Source: Luscinia megarhynchos (lineage: Eukaryota; Chordata; Aves; Passeriformes; Turdidae). From it: a stretch of DNA of 64,000 nt. Below the pieces are notes generated by a model. It was not told where the DNA came from. It ran no database searches and was given only the letters and a program-made list of their open reading frames with translations. Positions within the stretch are counted from its first letter, which is position 1; every line of letters starts with the position of its first letter. Below, one piece after another: positions 13,148 to 24,160 of the stretch. Both the position numbers and the translations under genes were made by a program. The DNA lies in NCBI GenBank assembly GCA_034336665.1, contig CM067566.1, positions 21,861,330 to 21,925,329 of the forward strand, given 5' to 3'.

Positions 13148-14679
13148 GTAAATAAGTACCTTACATGCTAAGGTCATGTTGAGAGCATTGCTGTGTGTAA
13201 AGTCTAACTTAGTTTAATTCTTTCTTTTCTCAACAGATCTATCAGCCCTTGATATATAAAATAAAAATAATGTGTATTCGGCATATTATTATACACATAT
13301 GCAGAAAAATGTTACCTTCCAATAATAACATATCTGTGTCATGTGCTTAGCCAAAACAGTTTATCAAAACTCTTAGAAGTCTGATAGGAATCAATATCTT
13401 TTGCATTAACAATATATCTTTTAGAATGATCTTTTTGCTTCTTGTTTCTCTGAAGTCCTATGAATCCACAACCATCTAAACATCTTATTCTGGTTTTAGT
13501 CTTAAACACAAATGCAGTATGTCTTTCCAAGTCATGCCATCTCATGTTCTTATTAGAAACTATTCCAGAATTATTCTAATACACTCGCTACAAATCTATA
13601 TGTAATAAGCTGCAAAAATACCCATACTTACTTATCTGTCATATACTGTTTAAGTCATTGAGCTGAGTACTACAGACAAATGAATGAAACATTTGTGCAA
13701 GGCAGGACAAGATGCAGAAAAAGACCAAGCTGGCATCAACAGACCTAATACTGCAGGTGACAGTCACAACTTTGAGTTCCTGGCAGGGTGGTCGGGGAAT
13801 TTAGCATGGTGAGCTGGGAAATAGCCATATCAGCCAGAAGGAAATGAAGGAGGAAATGAAGAAGGGAACAATACTGTTTAAGATCACTGTATCTATTTCC
13901 TGTGGAGTCACATTATCTGCGTATATGAAATTGGGATTTGCAACTCAAGATCTCATTTCATATCCGAATGCATAAGTCAGCCTAAAGACTCTGCTTTTCT
14001 TTTAAAATACTATAATAACATAAAGTGAGATTAAGAGATGTAGAACTGAGTGTGTTATCCTGCGTAGACTGGGAAGATTTAAATTTAGATTTAGATTTAC
14101 TGGCTTGGAGTGCTCTAACCAAAAAAACTTCAAGAGATAGATACGTTTTCCTTTTTGTGGCAGTGTTTTAGAGTAAAAGTCACAGGTACACCAAGGTAAA
14201 GTGTAATTCCATGGGCCAGGGATTAAAGTAACTAGTTAGTTAAGGGCAGCCTGTACTCTAATCTGTGTCCTCAAGAGAGATGTCTTTATACTCAGTCAGG
14301 ATAAATGCTGAACAGGTTTAGGTGGTAGGCTGAGGTGCCTGACCAAGGATAATATTCTGCAGTGTCTAAGGAAGTTTATTTATAAGAGACTTTATCTACT
14401 TACTTTCAGATGTGACACTCAGATTTTGCAAAGAGTATCCTGGCATCTATGGAGTATATTCTAGTCATGTACCCTTTGATGTAAGCCATTTTGTGGTAAA
14501 CAAAGATGATATATGATTTTAATTTCATTCGGTGCACCCACCTTGAACTCTGACAGTGAAAGCATTTCTATTCATGCAGTAATATTTTTAAATGTTTTTC
14601 ATATATAGACTATCACTATTTATGAATTCTGTTACTGTGCTTCATTGAGATGTAAACTAAATTATGCTGTATATTCTAG
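13148..14679 (+). other. NWD2: NWD2 intron
   Basis: GT-AG intron of about 1.5 kb (GTAAAT ... TATTCTAG). It splits the NACHT domain between Walker A and Walker B. AT-rich unique sequence; no repeat recognised. Minus-strand open frames here are chance. Confidence 0.88.
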
Positions 14680-17600
14680 GCCTATTCCTGGTTGCAAGAA
14701 GAGATGGGACCAGATTCTGACCCCGTGGTAGTTATAAGATTTTTGGGATCCACTGAAACAAGTACAGATCTGAAGAATATACTTCAAAGCATTTGTGAAC
14801 AGCTAGCAGTCAACTATCGCTGCCTCGTACAAAGTTACCCGAAAAAGATTCATGACCTTCGGGACTTGTTCATAAATCTCTTGAATGAGTCTTCATTTCA
14901 CAGGCCACTGGTGATTATATTTGATGCTTTAGAACAGCTAACAGATAGTGATGATGGTAGGAAGCTCTGGTGGCTTCCCATTCACCTTCCACGTTCTGTA
15001 CGGATAATTTTGTCAACACTGCCAAACAAGCATGGGATCCTGCAAAAATTGAGGTGCCTTATTCATGAAGAAAGCAACTATATTGAATTGACTGCAAGGG
15101 ACAGAAAGATGTGTAGTCAAGTACTGAAACATCAGCTGCTGCGAGTTAAAAGGAAAGTAACATCAGGGCAACAGATCTATGTCAATGAGGCATTCTCCAA
15201 GTGCACACTGCCTATGTTTGTGAACTTAACCTTCAGAGAGGTCAGGCACTGGAGATCTCACAAGGATGTGGATGAGTCCTCCCTCTCTGTTACTGTCCAT
15301 GAAAGCATAGAGCAGTTGTTTTGGTCGCTGGAAAACAAGTGTGGGTCAAGACTATTGTCAAGAGCACTTGGCTACATCACTATGTCCAGATCCGGCCTGA
15401 GTGAAATGGAACTGGAGGATATTTTAGCCCTTGACAACAGTGTTATGAATGAGCTGAATGAGAGAGTCAGAGAGAGCAACCCACTGAGAATTCCTTATAT
15501 ATACATTGCAAGACTTAAGGAGGGCTTACAGGGGTATTTAATAGAGCGACAGGTGAAAAATGTAACGCTGCTTCTTTGGGCAAATAGGCACTTGCAACTG
15601 ATTGCCCAGAAATTGTACCTGCACAATGAAGAAGACTTGCGTGAAATGCACACGGTCATGGCAGAGTATTTCCTTGGTGTTTGGTCAGGTGGACGAAGAA
15701 AACCTTTTTACAGCAATGACCAATATCCGAGGAGTTGTCCTGACCGTGGCAGTAGAGGCCTGAACGAGGATGACAAGCACTGCATGGATCAGGCTGCTTT
15801 TGACAGGCAGGCACCAGATCAGCCATGGGTCTTTCAGTGTAACCCATTGGAACCTGATATCTTTTTTATTAATCACAGAAAAATGACTGAGCTTATTCAT
15901 CACTTAACAAGATGTGGAAGAACTGATGATCTTCTGTACGGAGTCATCATGAACTTCAGCTGGCTGTACACCATGATTAGAATAGGGCAGTTTGATAAAG
16001 CCCTTTCTGACATAGAACTGGCTTACACATACTCTCAGGAGAAGGAGCTGAAATTTCTGGCCAGTACCCTCCGCAGTATAAAGTTCAAAGTAGTAAAATA
16101 CCCAGGTTCACTCTCCGCTGAATTGCAGCAGAGACTTCTCCCAGTAGTAAGTTCATTGCCCAAACTCAGACATCTCCTCCTAGAATGTGACAAGGATGGA
16201 CCCAAGTACTGCTCTATCGTCCCTCTGCATTCCTCCATGGATGTGACTTACAGCCCCGAGCGCCTGCCGCTGTCATCCAGCTGCATGCATGTCACCGAGA
16301 TTCTGCCTACGTTTAATCCCAGCACAATTATTGCTGCTTTAGAAAATGGCTCCATTAGCACTTGGGATGTAGAAACCCGCCAGTTACTAAGGCAAATCAC
16401 AACAGCTCCGTCTGTTATCTTAGGGATGAAGCTTAGTAGTGATGAAAAGTATCTTGTAGTCGCTACAACAAACAACACTCTTTTGATATATGATAACATA
16501 AATTCCTGTCTTCTATCTGAGGTGGAAATTAAGGGGTCGAAACACTGTGGAATTGCAGGGGACTCCAGTTTTATAAATGGATTTACATTATCAGTCAACC
16601 ATGCACTTGCTTGGCTGGAGGCCAGTAAAGATGTTACTGTAATAGACCTGCTTTATGGCTGGCCTCTCTATCACTTCCACTGCTGGTACGAAGTGACCTG
16701 CGTGCAGTGCTCTCCAGATGGAGCTTACGCATTCTGCGGGCAGTATCTGAACACCGCGACCATTTTCCACTTGGGCAGCGGAGAGAAGCTGACCACCGTG
16801 ACCTCCGAATTTTCAAGTGGATTTGTGAAATTCCTTCTCATTTTGGACACAGCCCAAGAAATGGTGATGGTGGACAGTGAGGGTAGCCTTTCTGTTTGGA
16901 ATACAGAGGAAATCGCAAAACCTCAGCTTACAGATGACTTTGACTGCAGAAGAGAAGACAGCGAAGTTGTCAGCATAGAGCTTTCTGAAGACCAAAGTGC
17001 AATTCTAATTTGTAAGGCTCTCAGCATTGAACTTCTTGACACTCGTGTGTGGAAGGTGGCTGAAAAGTTTAGAGCTAAACACAATGAGCGCTTTATATCT
17101 GCTGTGCTGTCCAAAAATGGCAACTGTATAATTGCTTCAATGGAAAATACCTCAGCCATTTTTGTTTGGAGAAGAGATACTGGACAGTGTATGGCAAGCT
17201 TACAGGAAATCTCAGGAACTATAGTCAGGCTAATTAAATCAAATCATCATAACATGCTGCTATCCTTATCCACCAGTGGTGTCCTTTCTATCTGGGACAT
17301 AGATATCATAACTGCTATGTCCAATATTGACAAATCTGGCAAACCTATCCAAAGACTGGTGTTGCCAGCCAGAGGTGAATTAATATACACATTGGATGGA
17401 TCAGATTCTGTCCATAAGTGGAACTTCAGCACTGGATTTATTGAAGCTGTGTTCAAGCATGAAGGTATTGTTGAAAACTGTGTGCTGACCTCCTCTGGAG
17501 AGATAATGATTACATCAGATGATAAATGCAGCCAGTATGTATGGCACACGGTTAGTGGTGAAAATATATTTCGCATTAATGGGCAAAAGATCTCAGAGCT

Positions 17601-18609
17601 GATGATTACTCATAATGATCAGTTTGTAGTCTCTCTCTGCGAGCAGAATGCATCTAGAGTTTGGCGACTGGCTACAGGACATAGGGTTTGCAATATTTTA
17701 GTTGCCTTACAGAATGCATTTATAACAACTGCAAACACATTTGTAGTTGGAATGGCAAAAAACAAAGTGCTGGCAGTGAGTCTCTGGACAGGCAGTATAA
17801 CAAAGAAGTTTTGCTGCGATGATGGTGCAAGCATTGTGGATATTAAGTTGATACCAGACTGCCCAGATATTATAGTATTTATAACATCTACCGAAACTGT
17901 GAACATCTGGAGCCTCACAGAGGAGGTCATCTGCAGACGTGTACAGTTGCCTACCAATTTCTTAAAAAAACTGGAAGACTTTGAAATCTCTCCAAACGGG
18001 AAGCTGGGAATTATAACCCGAGGCGATGAGAACATCAACGTGCTTGATCTGTACAGCGGAAAACTCCGCGTGGTTCACGCTCCGGGTGTCATCTGGCGGC
18101 AGAGGCTGTCCCGGGACGGCCGCTACCTGGTGTACATTTGCTGCCGTGGGGAAGAAGATGATGACAATGGTGCAGTCTCCAGTTTAATTGTAATGAGGCT
18201 AGCAGATGGCAAAAACATCGGTGCCTGTTCTCTTTATAAAACTCCCACTTTTCTTGCACTCTCACAGAGACATTTAAACATTATTATTGGATTTGATGAT
18301 GGAAGTATAGGTACTTACACTGTAGTGGATCGAGTTGATGCTGCACTGAAAATCAAAATTGCTACTTCAAACAGCCGTCAGATTTTCAACAACGCAACAC
18401 AAGTGATTAGGCCAAAGTGTCACAATTATAGTTTCAAAGTGACTGCAGACTGCATTTGGAGGGAATCAACAGAAGTATTTGCAAGGGATAGCCCCATTAC
18501 AGTTACAGAGGCTGAGGTGAGTGAAGCAACACCAACCAAAAGACACAGCTACTGCTATGAGAAAGTGTGCTCAGCCATAGATTGCAGAGGTTTTGCATCT
18601 GACAACTGA
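14680..18609 (+). CDS. NWD2: NWD2 terminal exon: rest of NACHT, helical region, WD40 repeats, stop
   Basis: A single 3930-nt exon encodes 1309 residues and a TGA stop. It opens AYSWLQEEMGPDSDP directly from the acceptor TCTAG. Walker B is RPLVIIFDALEQL (14902-14940), with the Asp at 14923-14925. The sensor-type block IILSTLPNKHG follows near 15006, then helical and winged-helix-like sequence including VNLTFREVRHWRSHKDVDESS. From about 16270 to 18350 a WD40 region shows repeated W-D/W-x-hydrophobic strand ends: ISTWDVETRQ, LSVWNTEEI, FVWRRDTGQ, LSIWDIDII, VHKWNFSTG, YVWHTVSGE, RVWRLATGH, VNIWSLTEE. A less conserved linker (about 15690-15800) separates helices from the propeller part. The tail after IFNNATQ is short and Ser/Thr-rich. 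Length and domain order agree with full NWD2 (human about 1742 residues). The frame is uninterrupted and clearly under selection. WD repeats suggest a partner-binding platform; the partner is unknown. Confidence 0.97.
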   Translation, partial: AYSWLQEEMGPDSDPVVVIRFLGSTETSTDLKNILQSICEQLAVNYRCLVQSYPKKIHDLRDLFINLLNESSFHRPLVIIFDALEQLTDSDDGRKLWWLPIHLPRSVRIILSTLPNKHGILQKLRCLIHEESNYIELTARDRKMCSQVLKHQLLRVKRKVTSGQQIYVNEAFSKCTLPMFVNLTFREVRHWRSHKDVDESSLSVTVHESIEQLFWSLENKCGSRLLSRALGYITMSRSGLSEMELEDILALDNSVMNELNERVRESNPLRIPYIYIARLKEGLQGYLIERQVKNVTLLLWANRHLQLIAQKLYLHNEEDLREMHTVMAEYFLGVWSGGRRKPFYSNDQYPRSCPDRGSRGLNEDDKHCMDQAAFDRQAPDQPWVFQCNPLEPDIFFINHRKMTELIHHLTRCGRTDDLLYGVIMNFSWLYTMIRIGQFDKALSDIELAYTYSQEKELKFLASTLRSIKFKVVKYPGSLSAELQQRLLPVVSSLPKLRHLLLECDKDGPKYCSIVPLHSSMDVTYSPERLPLSSSCMHVTEILPTFNPSTIIAALENGSISTWDVETRQLLRQITTAPSVILGMKLSSDEKYLVVATTNNTLLIYDNINSCLLSEVEIKGSKHCGIAGDSSFINGFTLSVNHALAWLEASKDVTVIDLLYGWPLYHFHCWYEVTCVQCSPDGAYAFCGQYLNTATIFHLGSGEKLTTVTSEFSSGFVKFLLILDTAQEMVMVDSEGSLSVWNTEEIAKPQLTDDFDCRREDSEVVSIELSEDQSAILICKALSIELLDTRVWKVAEKFRAKHNERFISAVLSKNGNCIIASMENTSAIFVWRRDTGQCMASLQEISGTIVRLIKSNHHNMLLSLSTSGVLSIWDIDIITAMSNIDKSGKPIQRLVLPARGELIYTLDGSDSVHKWNFSTGFIEAVFKHEGIVENCVLTSSGEIMITSDDKCSQYVWHTVSGENIFRINGQKISELMITHNDQFVVSLCEQNASRVWRLATGHRVCNILVALQNAFITTANTFVVGMAKNKVLAVSLWTGSITKKFCCDDGASIVDIKLIPDCPDIIVFITSTETVNIWSLTEEVICRRVQLPTNFLKKLEDFEISPNGKLGIITRGDENINVLDLYSGKLRVVHAPGVIWRQRLSRDGRYLVYICCRGEEDDDNGAVSSLIVMRLADGKNIGACSLYKTPTFLALSQRHLNIIIGFDDGSIGTYTVVDRVDAALKIKIATSNSRQIFNNATQVIRPKCHNYSFKVTADCIWRESTEVFARDSPITVTEAEVSEATPTKRHSYCYEKVCSAIDCRGFASDN

Positions 18610-20300
18610 GTAAACATCTGGATGAGCTTATCTGAGAAGTACACTTGCTTAGGTATGTCTTCTGAATTAATGTAAAAATCAGTGCGTTACTTGGAAGACA
18701 GAAACAGCAGAGGGCAGACCAGCTGTTTTTTCCTGTCTTACATTTCTGTAAACATAAAAGCAAACATAAAGCAAGTGGGCTGCAGGGTTTTTTTTTAATT
18801 TCGGAATACAAGGTTTAGTCCAGAATTTCACCAGGGCCTTGATTAAAAATTTCTAGCAATACTATCAAAATTGTTATGCTATTACAGAAGTTAGGTGATC
18901 GTATCTGTGGTTGACAGACTGTTTTAACTAGAACTAAAGCTCTAAGTGATTGGTGAGAAGTCAGACCACTATTTTATATTCCAAGTCACCTAGATGGATC
19001 TATAGCTAACAGTCAACTTTATACCCACTTGCAAAAATGTGTTTTTTCTCCTTGATGGTGCAATGACAAGATGTCACCTGCCAACCTGGAACACTTGATA
19101 CATTCCATCATCATTTTAAAAAATACCTACTTTTATTTTTCTTTTTTAAATGGAATTAATCTTTGGGCTAGAAGGAGTAGGTCAGCTGCTAACATGTCAG
19201 CATGTGAGGCAACAAGTATTTGTTCACCTTAATGAACAGAATGAAAGCTTTTTTTTTTAATTGCATGCAGGGATTTCAGGTTTCTGTATTGTGATAAAAA
19301 TTATAAGTCCTGAGTTCTAAAGGAAGTATAGGGATTGGGGTTTTTTTTTGGTTTGGGGAAATATTTCCTCTTCATAGTGTGTATTAGGTCATAATGAAAA
19401 TTTTTCAAAGAGAAGGGGCGTTACTGACGAACACTTAAAGACATTTATTTCTCATGTTAAAAAGTTACTGTCCATTTTGTTGTAAGAAAGTCTAAAGTAT
19501 CTCCTATGTCTCCAAAGTAATCCTGGTAGTTTTCAGACATGCCATGTATTAGTCCTTACAATATTTGCCTTAGTATTGTTTCTGTTCTTTCCCATGATAA
19601 GTACAGATCAAATGACCAAACACTCTGGGACTGTTTGTGTATCTGCTGAAATATTCCACTAAATGTAAAGGCTGTCCAGAGGTCCTTTCCTAGTCCAGTT
19701 TGTAATGGGTTTTTCTTACTTTCACATACAAGCTTCACTTTCTGCTTTAGAAACTGTTCTGAGCCTTTTGTACAGTTTTACCAGTTTCAAGGCAGAAATT
19801 GTGAAATAATGAAATGAAAAAAATTTGCATTTTCCTAAGTAAAAATATATACTGGACAACATCTGAAAGGATAAGAAAATTTTTCCCTATTTACGTATCT
19901 TAAAGAGGGCACACCCATGGGAATATTTCCAAATTATCTAAACAGAATAATCTTACTTTTAAAATCAGAATTCCATGTCACAAATTTCCAAGAAATGAAT
20001 GCCAAGCTAGAACTTAATGTAGTGTGTGAATGTTCAATGTACAAGCCAATATAGTATATTAAGTGACTTGAATGATTTTTCCTAACTGGTTTGCAACTAA
20101 TAGATCATATTGAATGTTTTTATGTAAACTTTGTATTGTTGGGAAAACCTACCCAATCAGAGATTTATATTTTCATAAATGTCAAATTTAGTTAAATTTT
20201 GTTACAGAGTTGTTAAATTAGAAATCTATTGCAGTCTTCAAACAAATATACAGTCTTGTGTATGCATTGTTTGTACTAATAAACTATGGAAGCAGACTTG
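18610..20300 (+). other. NWD2: NWD2 3'UTR (predicted)
   Basis: AT-rich sequence following the stop, with no further coding signal. It runs to the first well-placed polyadenylation hexamer at 20278. T-runs and TTTGTA elements are frequent. The exact end is inferred. Confidence 0.6.
20278..20283 (+). promoter_or_regulatory. NWD2: Candidate polyadenylation signal of NWD2
   Basis: AATAAA is followed about 20 bases later by a GT-rich stretch (TTGTGTGTGTCT), the usual downstream element. It is the first canonical hexamer I found with such context after the NWD2 stop. Confidence 0.6.
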
Positions 20301-20872
20301 TGTGTGTCTCTTAATTTCATGGAAATTCCACTCTGGTGGAGGGGCATGTGGCCTTCACAGCTTCTTTTAGCCTGTACAAAAAAAAATTTTAAGGACAGTA
20401 TTGATAAGGAAAAATTCCAGTATTTTTTCACATTGCAGCTAACTAAATCTAGCACTCGAAATATAATGAGATTTGCAAAAAGAAAAAAAAAAAAACCAAC
20501 AAAAACAGCAAAAAATATGCCATGCTTAGATAATGTTTATTACTAGATTGCATACTGACAGTATGCAAATCAACAAACACAAAGGCTTTTGTGACCAACC
20601 CAATCACAAAAATCACAAAAAAAAGAACCCTGAAACCCCACTCCCATTCAGGCCTGTGAAGCTATGGGAAGAGGCACCACAGTTCCCAGGACCCTGTCCC
20701 AAAGGTAGGCAAATTCCACCTTCTTGCAAACCCAGTGCATGACACCTGAACTCCCTGTCCCTATGCTGTGTAATACTGGAAAGTTAGTTCTTTCATTATC
20801 TTGAAAGGGTAAAATACATCTTCTATATGCCAAGAGAGTGGCTAATTTTGGGTAATAATGGAGTATAATGTA
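20301..20872. other. Intergenic, A-rich
   Basis: No gene seen. It holds several A runs (about 20380, 20481-20495, 20580-20625). Short open frames here are low-complexity artefacts. Confidence 0.6.
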
Positions 20873-20980
20873 ATCATAGAACCACAAAATATTCTGAGTT
20901 GGAAGGGACCCTCAGGGATCATCAAGTCCAACTCAGCCTTGCACAGGACACCCCCAAGAATCACACCTTGTGCCTAACCT
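20873..20980 (-). repeat. CR1 LINE 3'-end fragment
   Basis: Reads as the reverse complement of a CR1 end: 'atcatagaaccacaaaat', then 'gagttggaagggaccctcag', 'gatcatcaagtccaact' and a 'ccccaagaatcacaccttgtgcc' block. The left edge is clear; the right edge fades near 20980. Confidence 0.88.
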
Positions 20981-23900
20981 ATCTCACTCAGCTTTCTGAA
21001 TCAATTTCTCAGGGATCAGACTCCTCACACTGAGCCTATACAGCAGACACAGGGTCCTGGATGGCTTCAGGCTGCTGATACTTGCTACTGCAAGAGTGAT
21101 TGCTCCACAGCCCTTCACAAATCTGTCCCAAGTATGTGTATCCAATGGTACTGAGACAAACTATTTTCTCCAATAATGAGCCATCCAAAAACCAAGTGCT
21201 GTTCTACCCCTACATAGGGATAGTGCAATTTACTTTTTGTTAAGAAGCATTATTTGCATCTCTAGAGCAAAGCTTTCATTTATCTTTTAGATAAAGTACA
21301 AGCTCAGATGGGGCCTGTATTTTCTGACACAGAAGATTCTAGGAATAGGCTGTAGCTGCAGGAAAGCTTTAACGGGGAATTAGCCGGAAATTCTTTGGCA
21401 GACAAAGGTAAGCCGGAGGTCAGCTAGAAAAAATATTTTTATCAGTCATTTCCTTTGCACCACAGCTGGGGAATGCATGGCCCGTGACTTCATTTCAAAC
21501 AGCCTGTGGCCATTCGACTTTTTTCACGTTACTACCAGATAACATCAAAATGTGGGTTAACATGTAGCCTGGAAAAGTTTGCATTCAGAAAGTGTTCAGG
21601 TTTCATGGCTCTCCAGCCAATTTCTCCATGATGCACAGTCAAGCCCTTTACCTGTGGAAACAGAAGTTTTTGCCATTTTGCAATGAGAATTTCAAGCAAA
21701 TATTAATTGCTAAATGGTGTTGGTATGCAGAGGGGACTATTTTCAGCTTAAAATCCTGAGAGTTTGCTCTTTGTCAAAAACTATACATGTATTTCTGGAT
21801 CATAAAATGGGTCCTCTGGGGCACTTCCATAAAGCTGTTAACAACAATCTGCATTGTTTCATTTTGTTGATTAAAGATTTAAAAATACCTGCTTTAATAT
21901 AAATATTAAGACTGCAGAAAGACAGACTTCTGAAAACTACTTGTATTTCATCTATTTTTTTTTATATTTCTAATCTATTTTTATTTCTTCTTCATACTTT
22001 TTAAAGCATTTTATTAATATAAGCATAAAATTGATCATGTAGTCTTCCAAGTGTGGACTATGGCCTCTGAATAGGTTTCATTAACACGGGTTGGTTACTG
22101 AGAATCAATATAAAGTATTTATGTTACAAATATAACCTAGTTCTTCTTGTAGCTTGTAGTGGACATTACTCAGTATCTCTTCCTAGATCACCACATGGCT
22201 GCAGGGAGACCAGTGATCTGCATTTTTTCCTGTGGTTTGCCTTTCCAGCCTGGTTACAGAACACCATTCCTAGCATTTTGGAGGTAGTCTCCTGACTTTT
22301 GTGACATGAACTGATGCTCTCAGTGTGGGTCCAATTCATAATCTCAATTCTCAATTTCAAAAGGAAGGTCAAAGCCTGCAGGAATAGTCATCACGATCCT
22401 TCCCAAGGCAGGATGAGGCTTTTTGTCATGTGTTTCTCCAGAAGGGGCAGTTTGAACCACCACCCTTCTGTGAAAAAGGGTCCTTCACCATCAAGAACAA
22501 GCCATACAGTGCTCAATTCACTTGAAAACAGAGGCCAATAAGCAGAAGAGTGTGAGGGAATATTTCCAGTCCAGTACAACATGCTCTTAAAATCACACGT
22601 TTCCCCAGCTGACTGTTAAAATCTGCCCCAGCCAAGGTCTTCTCCCTGCCTCTGCTGTCCTGTCCCCCAGACCTATGCTGCCCTGTTTTCCAGGGTGGGT
22701 GAAGCTCCCATCCTGACTCAGCCAAGCCCCTGATGTGTTCCCAGCCATGGTACACTCTCCCTTTGCAGTACCAGCTCATTTATCTCCCCTGCACCCTCAG
22801 CAGGGAATATACAAAAATGGATTTAAGGCGTGTTCACGTGTTCCCACTGTCAGAGTTTTCACCACATAATACTGTATAAATAAAATCATCTGCCTACTCT
22901 CCTACTACAGCTCAGATTACACATGCATTTCAGTGCATGTGAGAAAGCTTCTAAACTAAAATAGATCTAGTTAGCATACTTAAAGTGAAACACACAGAAT
23001 TGCAAGGTGAGAGATGAGGCAAAAATCCAGATATGCTGTAGCACAGATGGAAGCAGAACATGCCCGAAGCAAGCCTGCTGCCATTTGTCTGCATCATCCC
23101 ATTGCTTGCTAGTAAATTGCCCAGCACTTCCCACTGTAATATCACATTGACAAGAGCATATGAAGTCATAAAGTTAGCCTTTTAGGCTGCAATTTTTCGA
23201 GGCAGCCTTCTATCTCAGCAGGAACATCTCCAGAAAGCCTCAGCCAAAAACAGTCTACTAAGGTACAAGAATGAGATTAGAGGGAAAATAGGATTTCTGA
23301 ACTCTGAATATCTCAACTACTTTTCTTTTGAAAAGTGTGACACCCGTGTTTTTGAACAAGCATTACGGATTGGTGAGACAAGTGATCATTTCCTGCAGGA
23401 CACATCTGTGAAAACCTGTCAGGCAATCAACCCAAAAAGATCCCGGCAGTTCGCACATACTCACAGAAAGCGAAAGCTTTCAGAGGCACAGCACGGCTGG
23501 GATTGCAGGGGATGGGACAGAATTCCTCTACTACGACAGAAATACCAGGTGTTGGTTCGAGAAATCTCAAGCATGAGTCTGTGGAACAACAAAAAATACA
23601 GTAGCCATGGAAGGTGTCTGAAAAGAATGCCAAGCATCAGGAAAAAAATATTTTAAATGTACTAAAGACCTGTTGCAGAGCCTTGCAGCAGGCTAGCTCA
23701 TAGCCTGCAAGTGATGCTAGGTCTTCACGTTATGGCATAGTCGTGTGCTGAAAATCACAATATCCAAAGCAGCTTTTATTGATTTATTTGCTGGCTCCCT
23801 GCGAATCTGAGTCCCTGCTCCCGGGCACGGGCTCTGCCTGCCCCAGCCCGCTGCTGGCACGGGTTTGACAGGCTCGGCTCAGCTCTCTGCAGGGGACACG

Positions 23901-24098
23901 AGGGGAAGCACAGCAGGGCAAACCAAGCCCTCGCTGGTGATAATCCAGCACCCTCCTTCCACAGGGAAGGCGAGGATGCAGTTCCTGCAAGGCAGGGAGG
24001 CAACTGTAAATCCAGCATTATTTGGAGTGAAAACAGCACGCCTACTCAATACAGCAGCCAAACTGCATACAAGTGCTTCCATGAGGTTTAATACCACA

Positions 24099-24160
24099 AG
24101 GGAAAAAAAAATAAAAATAAAAACAAAAATAAAAATAAAAATAAAATAAAAAAACAAACA
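24099..24160. repeat. A-rich simple repeat (AAAAT-like)
   Basis: Repeated AAAAT/AAAAAC units, almost pure A with regular T or C. It could be the decayed A-tail of a retrocopy, but no retrocopy body is recognisable beside it. Confidence 0.85.

Noticed and set aside
14680..18609. Many minus-strand open frames of 60-139 codons opposite the NWD2 terminal exon
   Set aside because: They are shadows of a strongly conserved + strand coding exon and have no independent coding features.
23553..23565. GGTTCGAGAAATC resembling a tRNA B box
   Set aside because: No acceptor or anticodon stem could be drawn upstream.
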